A stretch of DNA of 64,000 nt from Phanerochaete sordida (Eukaryota > Basidiomycota > Agaricomycetes > Polyporales > Phanerochaetaceae): the NCBI GenBank assembly GCA_019973155.2, contig BPQB01000022.1, positions 372,001-436,000 on the forward strand, in the 5' to 3' direction. Numbering within the stretch: position 1 is the stretch's first letter; each line of letters begins with the position of its first letter. A program made the position numbers and the translations under genes. The notes beneath the pieces were generated by a model. The model was not told the origin of the DNA. It made no database searches and worked only from the letters and a program-made list of their open reading frames with translations. Positions 13,030-23,761 of this stretch are shown here, in pieces.

Positions 13030-15141
13030 TCACGCCGACGTCGCACGCTTCGACTTGGAGCGGACGAGCTTTCCGAAGCGGTAGAAGAGGAACGGTATAG
13101 GGACCTGCACAGCGATCAGCCGCAGTCCTTCCCCAAGCGCAAGACAACACGCACCATAGCCAGCGAGATGAACGCCCAGGTGCTTGCGGCCCAGCCGTTC
13201 CCGAGGTTGTGGTACATCGCGGTGATGAACAGCGGCATCGCGGCGCCGGACCCGGAGCGGATGACGGTCTTCGCCGCGAGCGCGCTCGCGACGTAGCCGG
13301 GGAACGCGTCGATGATGTACGCGTTCGCGCTGAAGTAGATGATGACCATGCCGAAGCCGAACGGGATCCCCGAGCTCACGGGCCCGACCCAGTTTCCGCC
13401 GCCCGGCATCACCGCCGGCGGGGACGTCCAGCCGAAGATGAAGAGCGCTGTGGGCGGAGTCAGCGGGGGCTCGAAGGGGGAGGGGAGGCGACGCACAGAT
13501 GGGCACGCAGAGCGAGCCGACCATCATCCCGACGAGGCGGTCCTCGGGCTCGGGCTTCCCGTTCTTCGCGGCGGAGCGCCGCATGTAGTCGCGCTGCAGG
13601 AGCGGCATGACCGCGAGCGCGATCGAGAGGCCGATCCAGACGGAGATGAACGTGAGCCCGACGAGGCCGTTGTTCCAGTGGTAGTCGTCGCCGAAGACGA
13701 CGGGGAAGCTGAAGAAGAACGCATACTGCGCGCGCGTCAGAACTGCCTGTGTGCCAATGGCGGCGGGGCGGGACGTACCAAGAGACCGTAGATGAGCGCG
13801 ATGTACGTCGACATCAGGAGCAGGATCGGCTCGGTGACGAGCATCGCGAAGGGCCGGATGAGCGTGCTCGTCGCGAGCTGCTTCCAGGTGACGGGGAACA
13901 GCTCCTGCTCGGTGCAGATGTACGGGTCGCCGGTCTCGGCCCGCATCTTCTTCGCGCGCCGCTTCAGAATGACCGGGGGATACGTCTCGGGGATGGTGCA
14001 CTTCAGGATCGCCATCGCACCGGCGAACATCATCGACACCTGAGACAAATTGAGCGGCTGCTTAGCTAGCATCATAAAATCGGCTGCGTACCCAGAATAT
14101 CCATCGCCAGCCTTTGGTCTCGCCAACAAAGCCGCCAACAATTGGTCCCAGAACGGGGCCGCCGTAGGGGGCAGCGGCGAACAGGGCGATGGCGAATCCT
14201 CTCTCCTCGTTATCAAAGACGTCCGATATCGTGCCGCCTGCGAGGGTGAGGGGGACCGATGCGAAGAAGCCGCAAATGAATCGACAGATCAACAAGGTCT
14301 GGATGTTCTGCGCGACGGCACACGGGACGATGAAGATGACGTAGACGAAAGAAGGTATGACCCAGAGCCAGCGGCGGCCAATAATCTCACTCTGCGGACA
14401 GCAGTTAGCGTCTTCGTAAGCGGCCGAGAAGGAACATTTACCATCGGCGACCACAGTAGCGGACCCACTCCGAACCCAGCAACCATGAGGGACACCGTCA
14501 GTGCAATGACGACTTCGCCCATGTGAAACCGTTCTTCCATGTCTTGGAAGTCGCCAGTCACGACTGCGGACGCGAAGGCGACTTCCACGACGGACATCGC
14601 GCAGACAAATGTGATATCTAGGCGAGAAGAGGTCAGAGGGGTGGATGTCGCGAATTTAGGACGCATACATACACCATTTGAACCACTTGGAGTAGTTTAG
14701 AGGACACTCTGGGTCGTTTGGAATGAATGTAACAAGTTTGTACTTTTTGAGCTCTCGTGCTTTCTCGGGATCCTGGAGGGCGCGGGGGTTCTTCAGCATA
14801 TGCGAGGGGACGGGCCGGAGCGCTGTGTCTGCCTCGACCCAACCCTGCTGCGAGACGGTGCGGTACTCGTCCGTGAAGCCACCCTCCTCGACGTTTGTGG
14901 TGTCAAAAGGGAAAGACAAGTCTGGTTCGTCGGGATTATGACTTCGTGGAAGATGTCCTGTTTCTGGACGACGCAGCTCTGTGCCGTTCGTCGCTGCTGG
15001 TGGTGCGCCATCTGCGGGTGCGTCTGCTGGCTGCTCTTTGCTGGGTCGTACGCCGGCTTCCTGCTCCTTGCTGGGGCGGTTGGCTGACGTTGGGTCGTGT
15101 TCATGGGAGTAGATCGTGGCGGAGTCAGGCGTGTCGGCCAT
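13030..15141 (-). CDS. Major facilitator superfamily transporter, DHA1 (drug:H+ antiporter) type
   Basis: Probable plasma-membrane proton antiporter exporting small toxic compounds or related metabolites. Seven exons: 14673..15141, 14442..14617, 14092..14391, 13779..14039, 13497..13725, 13155..13447 and 13030..13104; 600 residues. A hydrophilic acidic N-terminus of about 150 residues ends in NDPECPLNYSKWFKW, typical of fungal 12-TM multidrug transporters. MFS motif A is replaced by the family form SEIIGRRWLW; the motif-C-like segment GPVLGPIVGGFVGETKGWR is clear. Splicing to the second of two acceptors (13725) gives YGLLYAFFFSFP with a 53-nt intron. Start was set at MADTPDSATIY; an in-frame ATG lies 12 codons upstream at 15177. 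Substrate cannot be told from sequence. Confidence 0.88.
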
Positions 15142-15177
15142 CTTGGCTAGAGGCAAAGAGGAATGCGGGAGCAGCAC

Positions 15178-15754
15178 ACACCGACATCGCGACCTTTGAC
15201 CATATAACCCGCATTTCGCGCCCCCCGAAAAGATACGTCAGCAGCGCGTCGCGACCCAAAAGGAAGCAGCAGCGAGAGCCACAAATGCTGTGCCGCGGTG
15301 GGAACGGTGAGGAGACGGGATCGTGCTGCAGGCGATCGAGGCGGAGCAGGGGGGCGACGGCGCACCAACCCGCGTTCGCTTCCAGTCGCCCGGCGTCCGT
15401 TCCTCCATGGGGAAGCAGCCTTGGCCTTCGTGAGAACAAAGCGTGGGTGCCGGCGGTCTTGGCGCGGCTGTGGTGCTGCAGACGCAGGTGGCGTGGGCAC
15501 CCGTCGCTTGCACACGGACTCCTTCGGTCGGCCGAGTTCGCAACCTGAACGTCGTCGAAGCAACCCCGGGACTTAGTTTTGCGGAAATAGCTGATATCAT
15601 TGCAGACGCACCCGACAAAAACTGTGTCGGCTGTAGCCCTCGGCGCTGGGTCCAGGAGGTCGAGCAGGCCTGTCGACGTCGTGGACGACATTTCGGAGCT
15701 GCTTTTGTTCGGAACCGCGAACGTCATTTTGCTTCCGGATGATCGGTCCGACAC
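15178..15754 (-). other. Possible small gene or extended leader upstream of the MFS transporter
   Basis: A minus-strand frame starting MSDRSSGSKMTFAVPNK runs from 15754 and overlaps the MFS leader. A plausible GTGCGT...TTCAG intron (about 70 nt) could join it to a second frame rich in Cys, Thr and Pro. No family is recognisable and the codon pattern is weak, so it may be non-coding upstream DNA. Confidence 0.2.
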
Positions 15755-15781
15755 CCGAAATTAAGCTTGGATCCCCATCTA

Positions 15782-16686
15782 GTAGCCTATCCTAGGGTTA
15801 GGGCTACTCGACGGTGGCGAGTCAATCTCAGTGGAATATCCAAAGCCATTTCGCGACAAGACCAAGGCCAATACATAAGCCGCCTCCTCCAACTTCCTTG
15901 CATCGAGCGAACTTGTCCCTACTCGATGTGAGCAGCAACCCACTGCACGGCGGGTGTTCGTCCAGAGGCACTCGACCCCATCCGGCTCGTTTGGCGCGCG
16001 CACTGGAACACTGCTCGACTAATCACCTCGTGCAGGGGTCAGGGACGCTCGGCCACCTACGTCGGACCCCCCGCCGCGTGCGCCTTTGCCGGTCGCGCTT
16101 CTCCGTCAGCACGCGCAGCCCTCGAGGCGCGCACCGCCGTCGGCAGGGGCGGCCTATCCCACCCTGGCATCGGGACCGCGAGCCGCGCTTGCGCTGGCCG
16201 CACGCGCAGCGTCATCCTCTGGCTCGGCAACAGCTTTGCACGGCGGATGCGGCCGGTGCAACGGACGAGAGGAACTATCACAGGCCGACATCAATGCGAG
16301 GCGGTTCTCGCGAGCACGACATCGGGCAGAAGCTTGTGCGTGTCCTGCCGAACTGTGAGCGCGCACGCGCATGTGCCCGCCGCCCTGCGTCGAAAATATC
16401 TCGAGTCTATGTGGCAGAGTGCTAAATGAGTGTGACCGCCGCGTGCGAGCGGGGCGTAATGGCGACTTCAGACGGCTGGGGGAAGCTGCCAGACGCACAT
16501 GATAACTCCGAGTTTGACTTCCTCGCAGGGGAGCTTCGCCATGGCCAGGGGGCGCCTACGGGGCGCCTAATTAAGACTTAAGGATCGTAACGATCTTAAG
16601 AGACCCTAACCCTAGCGGACACTGCCCGAGGCCGTAGTTCACTGTTCCCGGGCTACACCGCAATTTTTTAACCCTAGGAAGGCTAC
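15782..16686. mobile_element. TA-flanked terminal-inverted-repeat element, non-autonomous (MITE-like)
   Basis: The left end GTAGCCTATCCTAGGGTTA (from 15782) and the reverse complement of the right end GTAGCCTTCCTAGGGTTA (ending 16686) match over about 18 bases with a one-base gap. Each end is flanked by TA (15780-15781 and 16687-16688), the target duplication expected for Tc1/mariner-like or related elements. The 905-bp interior has subterminal CCCTAACCCTAG and GGGTTAGGG motifs but no transposase frame, so it would need help in trans. Insertion lies in gene-poor DNA. A telomeric origin of the TTAGGG motifs is unlikely because they are single copies inside the inverted repeats. Confidence 0.6.
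16577..16600. repeat. Imperfect palindrome inside the inverted-repeat element
   Basis: CTTAAGGATCGT followed by A and ACGATCTTAAG can fold into a hairpin of about 11 base pairs with one unpaired base. It lies about 85 bases inside the right end of the mobile element, just before a CCCTAACCCTAG motif. Confidence 0.6.
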
Positions 16687-16688
16687 TA

Positions 16689-17946
16689 CATATGTACAGA
16701 GTGCGCCGCTTGGTCGTTGAAGCAGGAAAGTAGTATTAGAGGATGCTGTGAATATATCCGCCGATTTTGGCGACGAATTCACACAAAACAGCGTCACGGG
16801 GTGATTTTGAGGTTATTCACACAACGCCAGGGTACATAAAATAGCATTATAGCCTCCTAAATGTGTCAATGTGCTCAGGGGAAGCTACATCGAGCCATGC
16901 GTGCGTACTCGACCGCTGTGCGATGTGGGAGGGCGTGCTTGCCCGATTGGGCGGGGGGCGCTTGCCAGGCGCCCGGGCGCCGCCCATGGCTCCGTCGAGC
17001 CATTCCCTCGCGAGCGCAGCGAGCGGGGAGCTCCGGAGAGTCTACGCACCATTTTGGTGAGCTTTCCCTCTCTTCATCTCCTTTTTCTCCCCTCCGTTCC
17101 CCTGGCCAACCCTGGGCAAGGGTGTCAGGCCGCCTCCGGCGGCCCGACCCCTTGCCATGACTTAGTTGCCCCTCGCAGCTAGACGGCGTTCCTGGCAGCG
17201 TCGCGTGCCTTCACGGTTTCGCAGATGGGCTGATCAGGGCCATCATATACGCCCTCGTCGCGCAGAATTGTTCGCAAGGGACCTGTGGATGAACCCTCGA
17301 GCTGGTGGAGCGTTCGAAATTAAGACAATTTAAAACAAACCAGAGGTTCGATTGATGAGCCCGTGAATGTCCATCGCGAAGTTTTGAAGTACTATAAGGG
17401 CCTAAAACGCTAGTATCAGCAAACACTACGAGCGACGGCGGAAGGTGAAAACCTCTAGTAGCCGACGTTTTGCGCTGACATGCCTAGCACAGAGAGCATC
17501 CTCTGTATCTGTCCCATACGCGTCGTGGGCGGAATCCAGCCCGAGGAACGCTGCACGTTGCACCAATTTCCCGCGGTAAGCGAAGGTCACGTGTCGCGCC
17601 GTTTGGCATTGAACGCAACGACTCAGTACTCAGTACGACTTACTCGCGTGAATCTCTAACTCTCGCGCGGAAGAGGGAACGCGTTAGGATCTGCGCTATC
17701 TGGTATGCTGTCAAACTGTAATCTAGCCTGGCGGTGGCAATCACCGGCGCAGCCCAAGACTCCCTAGTACGCCCTGGGCCTCACAGCTGCCACGCGTTCT
17801 GCTCTTCAATTGCGTCCTTGTCGTTCACAACTATTCTCGGGAGACCTGCTAGGGCTGCGTCGTGCCGTGAAGTTTCGAAGAGGAGGTGCGTCGTCAGATT
17901 GTGCTTGTCTCAGGCCATCTAAGTCCAGCGGTCTTATACTTCAGGA
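16689..17946. other. Intergenic region, no supported gene
   Basis: About 1.25 kb between the inverted-repeat element and the first F-box gene. It includes a GC-rich patch near 16930-17010 with repeated GGCGCC-like words and several overlapping short frames, none with a domain. The last 200 bases should be the F-box promoter. Confidence 0.5.
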
Positions 17947-19561
17947 ATGTCGACAATCTCAAGCCTTCCATTAGAGACCATTGGCCATATATTATTCGTG
18001 ACGGCCGAGGAATGTGAACGCTCCTTCATCAAGTGGCTGAAGTATGGAATATCGGGGTCAACCACAAAGCCGCCGAAGGCCCCACCGTATGCCTGGATCC
18101 ATCTCACACACGTTTGTCGGGCGTGGCGCACGCTTGCCGTTCAGACATCGCTCTTGTGGTCTTTCATTGTTGTCAATGAGGAGGAAGAGACCTTCGAGAT
18201 GATCCGACGCGCAGGATCTCGGCCGCTGACGCTGGCGGTTTCGTCACCGAATGACATCTCGGATTACGCTTGGTCCTATCAGAATACACCCAGCGTTCGT
18301 TGCCTTCGCAAGATACTATCCTCCCACTTGTATCGGATTCAAGCCCTCATCATGCCGAGATGGGACACCGGTCTTACCATAGTATCGTCACCTACATCCC
18401 TTGTTCGCCGGCTGGTTCTCATCACACCTCACACCGGGATCCCACAAGAGCTGCCCTGGAAACGCTCCTGGATATTCCCTCAGTTGGAAGAGCTGGACAC
18501 TAGATGTCCGCTGGGATATTCGCTCGCCAGCGTCTCCTGCGCCAAGCTAAGAACGCTTGTGCTCCCCTCAGCAGACCTGATGTCGCTAGCAGACGCTCTC
18601 CAGAAGACACCGCTCCTCGAGACACTAGAAGTTACCTGCCTCACTGAACCATCCTTGGTCAACGCAAGGCCAATAATTCTCCCCCATCTCCGCAACCTGC
18701 ACCTGAGTGGTACCACCGGGCTCTGCGCGACGCTGTTCCGCGTGCTGGACATTCCGCGCAATGCGCGCGTCGCCCTGAGCCCGCCTGGCTTCGAGGGCCC
18801 GATGTCTTCTGTGCCCATGATCCTCGGGCGCATGTCACGCATCCTGCTCCAGCTAACAGCGTCAGCAACGGACGCACCCGAAGGTGCAGCGCCGTTCGCT
18901 CATGTGCTGTCGCTCGACGTCGTCTTTGGCTACGAGGGCTGCAGGCTCCGCGGATGGCGACGAGTGCGTGCGTTGGGGCAGTGGCGGGTGCTTGCCGACA
19001 ACACGCCCGACGTGCTGCTTGGCCTCACCAGGCATACATCTGTCGAGGACGCGGTGACACTGCTCTCAACGCTCCCTCTGCACCATCTTCAAGTCCTTCG
19101 CATCCACTGGCTGCCGCACGCCGACACACTTCTGCCTTACATGAGACGCCTCGCGACCCTCACCGCCTTGCAAGTCCTCGTGTTGGACGACATTTCCATC
19201 GAGGTTGTTCTGGAACTGGCCGCAGTCGCCACCGCACAGGAAGTGTGGCTGATGGGTATAGATTTTGAAGGTGTCCGGGAAGCAATCTCACCGTGTAGGT
19301 CATTCCAGACCCAGCGTTCGCTTGCCGTCACTCACGTTTCTCAACATAGATTCACCCGGCCAAGCCAGCTCGTCCGACAGGTGGCTCGCTCTGGTAGAGA
19401 TATGCGCCATACGCGCCGCGAGCGGCCTGGCCTTCTCGCGCGTCTACGTCGAAGGCGGGAGAGAGATCAACGAACTCGTCGTCGCTATGCTGCGCGAGGT
19501 ACCGGGCACAGAGGTCGAACTTTTGGAGCAGCGGCCACCCGGCGCGAGCCGGAGGTGGTGA
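17947..19561 (+). CDS. F-box protein, tandem copy 1
   Basis: Likely substrate-recognition subunit of an SCF ubiquitin ligase. Exons 17947..19294 and 19350..19561 (55-nt intron) give 519 residues. The F-box is N-terminal: ISSLPLETIGHILF, then the insert-bearing form typical of Agaricomycetes ending AWIHLTHVCRAWRTLAVQT and LLWSFI. The rest is leucine-rich and repeat-like (LRTLVLPSADL, LHHLQVLRIHWLPH, LTALQVLVLDDISIEV). The donor GTAGGT was chosen because it gives a second exon of 212 nt in the same phase as copy 2 (SSSDRWLALVEI here, NSQTSWLDLIET there). The neighbour at 19982-21598 is a close tandem paralog. The target protein is unknown. Confidence 0.82.
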
Positions 19562-19981
19562 AGACGACTGCCTGGGAGGGTACGGCGGTGATGTACACAG
19601 AACATTTTGAAGGACTGAAAGCGTGCTATGGTGTGTAATTCATCGTCGTGAAATTCATATCTCACGTGGACCGCCGGTAGGCCTCTTTGTGGCTCGGCAT
19701 ACTTTCCATCAGATGCCATCCGGGAGAACGCACCTGCCATAGTTTACAGCGGCTCCGTTAGATGACGATCCTTGAATAGCTCTGATACGGATGCTGCCCA
19801 ACCGGAGCGTGGCTATCACCGAATCCTAGGACAACGGGCAGCTTCGACGTCACCATAAGTATCTTCCCCTGCAACTCCCACCTTCGCCCAGAATCCGCTA
19901 TTGCGACGACGAGTCCTGTTAGGTATGTCTACCGTAGAATGTCACGTCTTAATCCCCGCTAACATCATTGTATCTAGCGAC
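19562..19981. other. Spacer between tandem F-box genes
   Basis: About 420 bases with no open frame of note. It should hold the terminator of copy 1 and the promoter of copy 2. Confidence 0.5.
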
Positions 19982-21598
19982 ATGTCTACTATCACATCGA
20001 TCCCGCCCGAAATCCTAGTACAAGTCTTCGAGATCCTGGCTTGCGAAGCCCAAGACTCGTTCGTTCGATGGCTTCGACTTGGAGACGCGAGGTTCTCAAC
20101 AAGGATGCACAAGCTCTCGCCCTACTCCTGGATCAGGGCTACGCATGTCTCCAGGACATGGCGTGATGTTGCCCTGGAGACGTCATCCCTCTGGTCCTTC
20201 ATCTCCGTGAAAGGGGAAGAGCAGACCTTCGAGATGGTCAGGCGTGCAGGGTCCCAGCCTCTCACGGTGGCAGTACCTTGGCCGAACGCCCTCTCGCACT
20301 CGCTCCGCCTTCGCGTGTACAGTATGGGAGCCCCACTATCCAATGCCTTCCGAAACTCTTCGCTTCGCACGGCCATCAGATCCACGCGCTGATCATGCCG
20401 AAGTGGAACGGCACTTTGGCCAAGATGTCGTCGTCGACGTCGCCTTTGCGCAAGCTCGTTCTGATCTCACCTGCCGTCGACGCTACGAATGACTTCTCCA
20501 AGCACGCTTGGACGTTCCCTCAGCTTGAAGAGCTCGACAGCGCGTTTTCCCTGGGATCGTCCTTGGCCGTGATCGCGTCCTCGACGTTGAAAAGACTCGT
20601 GCTGCCCTCCACAGACCTTCGGTCGCTTGCAGATGCCCTCCGCAAGATGCCGCTGCTCGAGGAGCTACACGTTGCTCTACGAGACTCGATCGTCGGCAGC
20701 ACAATGTCGCTGCCGCTTTACTCCCTCCGCAGCCTCCGCCTCATCGGTGAGGCTGATCACTGCGCCGCACTCTTCCGCCTTCTCGAGCTCCCGCAAGATG
20801 TCCGTATCGCTATCTCCCCTTCCGGCGTTCAAGGCCCAGTCACAGCATTCCCTGTGGCGCTTGGTAACATGCCGGACATTCTGCAGCAACTGGTGTCGTG
20901 CACCGCAGGCAGACCCGGCAGCCTGCTGGCTCCCGTCGTATCTCTCGACATCGCGTTCAGCGCTGAGGGCTGCAGAATCAGCGGATGGCGCCGCGTACAC
21001 GTGTTACCGCAGTCGAGGACCCTGGCCGGCCCTTCGCCTGACGTCCGGCTTGGGATCAGCAGTGACGCCGCCATCGGAGACGCTGCTACCCTGCTATCCA
21101 GCCTCGGCGCTCTGCAAGGCCTCCAGGTCCTACACATCCACTTGCTACCCCATGTCGATGCATTTCTGCCATTCATGAGGCGCCTCTCGACTATCGCCGG
21201 TCTGCGGGTGCTCGTATTGGACAGCGTGCCCCTCGTAGTCGTTTTGGAATTAGTCGCAATCACGACCGCCAAGGAGCTTTGGCTGCTGAGCATCGATTTC
21301 TCCAATGGTCAAAGCGTCACAAACGCAGGTACGTTTCTTCTATCTAAGCTTGCATCCCCGTCCGTGTTGCTTATAATTTCTTGCAGGTGCTCCCAACGGC
21401 ACAAACTCCCAGACTTCGTGGCTCGATTTGATTGAGACATGCTCACTCCGTGCTGTTACCGGCCAAGGGTTCTCGAGCATCATGGTTGATGGCAGGAAAG
21501 AGGTGACACAGAATGTTGTGGCGATGCTGAGCGAGCTGCCGGACACAGATGTCGACTTCCTGGCGGACAGGCCGCCGGAGTGCAGTCGGACATGGTAA
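19982..21598 (+). CDS. F-box protein, tandem copy 2; frame disrupted near 20315 unless a 65-nt segment is spliced out
   Basis: Paralog of the gene at 17947: same start (MSTITSIPPEILVQVF), same F-box form (WIRATHVSRTWRDVALETS), same second-exon length (212 nt, 21387..21598). The frame opened at 19982 stops at 20390, while homology to copy 1 continues in another frame (VQYGSPTIQCLPKLF, then HALIMPKW). Either there is a 1-2 nt indel near 20315, or the stretch 20315..20379 (starts GTGTAC, ends CATCAG, 65 nt) is removed as an intron. Splicing gives LRLR-IHALIMPKW in frame. The spliced model is 19982..20314, 20380..21328 and 21387..21598, 497 residues. Copy 1 codes through the same segment. Confidence 0.7.
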
Positions 21599-22318
21599 AG
21601 TGCAAGTAGATGCGACAGTGGCGTTTTATGTTGGTAAATTGGAAGATCCCATCATAGCTGATATTTGTGCACAGCAGCGATGGGCTCATTTCGGGCATCT
21701 AAGGTACAGCATGCGCAGCAGCAGTTTGGCGAGGAGCTCGGTTGCGTAAGGGTTTCCGCCAGGCATGGTCATCCTGAATGCTGTGGTTCGCGACACATTG
21801 ATTTCGTGTCTCATCACTTGACTCCCATTTAGCGCAGTTGCTGCTTGCTGAGGTATGCGAAGGTCGGATTCGGTTTCTGAGTTATCTCGAGCTCTCAAGC
21901 TAGGCTAATTGAACCGTTCACCTGACTGGAAGCGGATATTGGTATCGGGATCCCGGGCCCGTACTAGACGCCACAGTACGTGACGCTGCCAAGCGTGTCG
22001 CCTCAGATTCTCCAAAGCGACCTATTCCCAGTGGGCCATCTATTCCCCAAACGTTGCTGTAATTCCGTCTCCCAAGCCAGTGTGCCTTGCCTACAACGCG
22101 GCATGGTCTCCCCGACTATACGGGCAACGCACCCCGCTTCCATCAAACCGCTAGGCATATAGCTCGGTCTCGCGGCACCCTCTCATTCAAGTATCCTCTT
22201 ATTACCAGCAAACGCTGAGTCCACCGCTCTCACGCCGACTATTCCGACTGGTACCGAGGTTAGACCTTGTCATTTTCCTGTGATTTCCTTGCCAATTGAT
22301 ATTCTAGCAGAGGCTACG
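21599..22318. other. Intergenic region
   Basis: About 720 bases between F-box genes, without a supported gene. A possible acceptor (TATTCTAG, ending about 22309) just before the next start could mean that gene has an unseen 5' exon here. Confidence 0.4.
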
Positions 22319-23611
22319 ATGGTAGCTCTGATATTCGATTGCGAGCACCTATTCCACGCAAGATCGGCGTATCACGAGGGAGTCCTCCCAATTGAGTTGG
22401 CAGAGGCCTGCGTAGACTGGTTAGGCGACGACCAGGACGCACTCTACGCATGCGCACGAGTATGTCGAGCCTGGCTGCCAAGAGCTTATAGCCATCGATT
22501 TCGGAGGTTGCGATACGGCGGCCTCGCACCATGTCCGGGGTACTCGCCGCCACAGGCGACCAGTCTCGTTCGCCTGCTCGATTACTTCGAGGAAAATGAC
22601 AGGGTGTGCACTTTCGTGCGGGAGCTGCACCTCAAGACGAGGCGCGAACGGCTGCAACTGAATGTGTTTCGAAGACTACTCTCCTATTTCCCTTACCTCG
22701 CTGTGTGCGAGCTCGACTCTGCCATCCTCAACAGCTTCACATCCACCTTCACTTACCCCAGGTGCCCCTACATCCCGAGATCCCTACAGATCCTGAAGCT
22801 GCGTGCTCCTCGCGTGCTCAAGGAGCACACACAGCTGCACGAGATCCTCGAACTCTTCCGCAGCATCGACGACCTCCGCATCTGCCTCCCAACCCCACAT
22901 CCCAGCACGGCGGAGATCGAGCGGCGGGGAGGCACGCGCCGTCAGCCGGGCCTGAAGGTTGCGCGGCTGACCTTGGACAGCCGCTTTCCACGCACGGCCG
23001 TGCGCGCGCTACAGCAACTGCCCTTCGTGCTGGACCAGACGAGCCTGCGCACGCTATCGTGCCCCGCATTCGGCGCACACACCCTCGACCCCACCGCGCT
23101 CGAGCTTTTCCTGCGAGATTGTGGCGCAAGCCTCACCGAGCTGGACGTCGGCGACGCCGCGCGCGAGGCGGACAGCCCGCTACCACTCCACGCGTGTCCC
23201 GCCATCGCCATGCTATCTCTCACGGTGCCACTGCCCGTCGGCTCGGAGCTGCACGGGCCCAGCTTCAACGGCGGGTGGAACACGCTCTGTGCCATGCTGT
23301 GGAGCGCGCCGCCGTCGTTGCAGGAGCTCCGGCTCACGCTGGATCCCGTAGGTGATTGCAAGGCGTCGCCGGAGGGGATACACGCCAGAGAGTGCCTCGT
23401 GGCGTTGGATGGCTTGGATTGGTCCGCTGTGGACAAGTATCTGCGGGGTCGAAGCAGAGGCTCCCCGCATGTGCTCCGTCTCCGTATCGTCAATAGGGGG
23501 CTCGAGTCTGCCAGCACCTTTCTCCTCGTCGCAAGGCAATTGTTAGAGGAAAAATTCACCACAAGAGTACGACACCATGTACAGTATGCGGTAGTGTCCC
23601 CGCTTATGTAG
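22319..23611 (+). CDS. F-box-like protein, single exon
   Basis: A 430-residue protein read from the first ATG; the open frame extends 39 bases further up without an ATG. The region after residue 15 reads LPIELAEACVDWLGD, DALYACARVCRAWLPRAYS and FRRLRYG, a diverged F-box of the kind common in Agaricomycetes. The body has leucine-rich segments (IPRSLQILKLRAPRVL, PPSLQELRLTLD). No similarity to the preceding F-box pair beyond the domain was seen. It probably acts in an SCF complex, with unknown target. A missed upstream exon is possible. Confidence 0.72.
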   Translation: MVALIFDCEHLFHARSAYHEGVLPIELAEACVDWLGDDQDALYACARVCRAWLPRAYSHRFRRLRYGGLAPCPGYSPPQATSLVRLLDYFEENDRVCTFVRELHLKTRRERLQLNVFRRLLSYFPYLAVCELDSAILNSFTSTFTYPRCPYIPRSLQILKLRAPRVLKEHTQLHEILELFRSIDDLRICLPTPHPSTAEIERRGGTRRQPGLKVARLTLDSRFPRTAVRALQQLPFVLDQTSLRTLSCPAFGAHTLDPTALELFLRDCGASLTELDVGDAAREADSPLPLHACPAIAMLSLTVPLPVGSELHGPSFNGGWNTLCAMLWSAPPSLQELRLTLDPVGDCKASPEGIHARECLVALDGLDWSAVDKYLRGRSRGSPHVLRLRIVNRGLESASTFLLVARQLLEEKFTTRVRHHVQYAVVSPLM

Positions 23612-23761
23612 TTCGCCACCTAATATCTTCTGGGCCATCCGTCAGTAACTTATAGCAATTACTGTAAAGAATTGTGCAATAATACGACTTACTTTCCGAG
23701 CCCCTTTGCCTTTTGCCTGCTTTGCCGATGCCTGGAACCATCTCCCCAACTGTCTTACAGC

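Noticed and set aside
13726..13778. A 32-nt intron in the MFS gene (acceptor CACACAG)
   Set aside because: The next acceptor GCGCGCAG gives a normal 53-nt intron and a better protein match (GLLYAFFF).
15785..15805. Possible internal telomere tract (TTAGGG)
   Set aside because: Only one or two units occur, and they are part of the inverted repeats of the mobile element.
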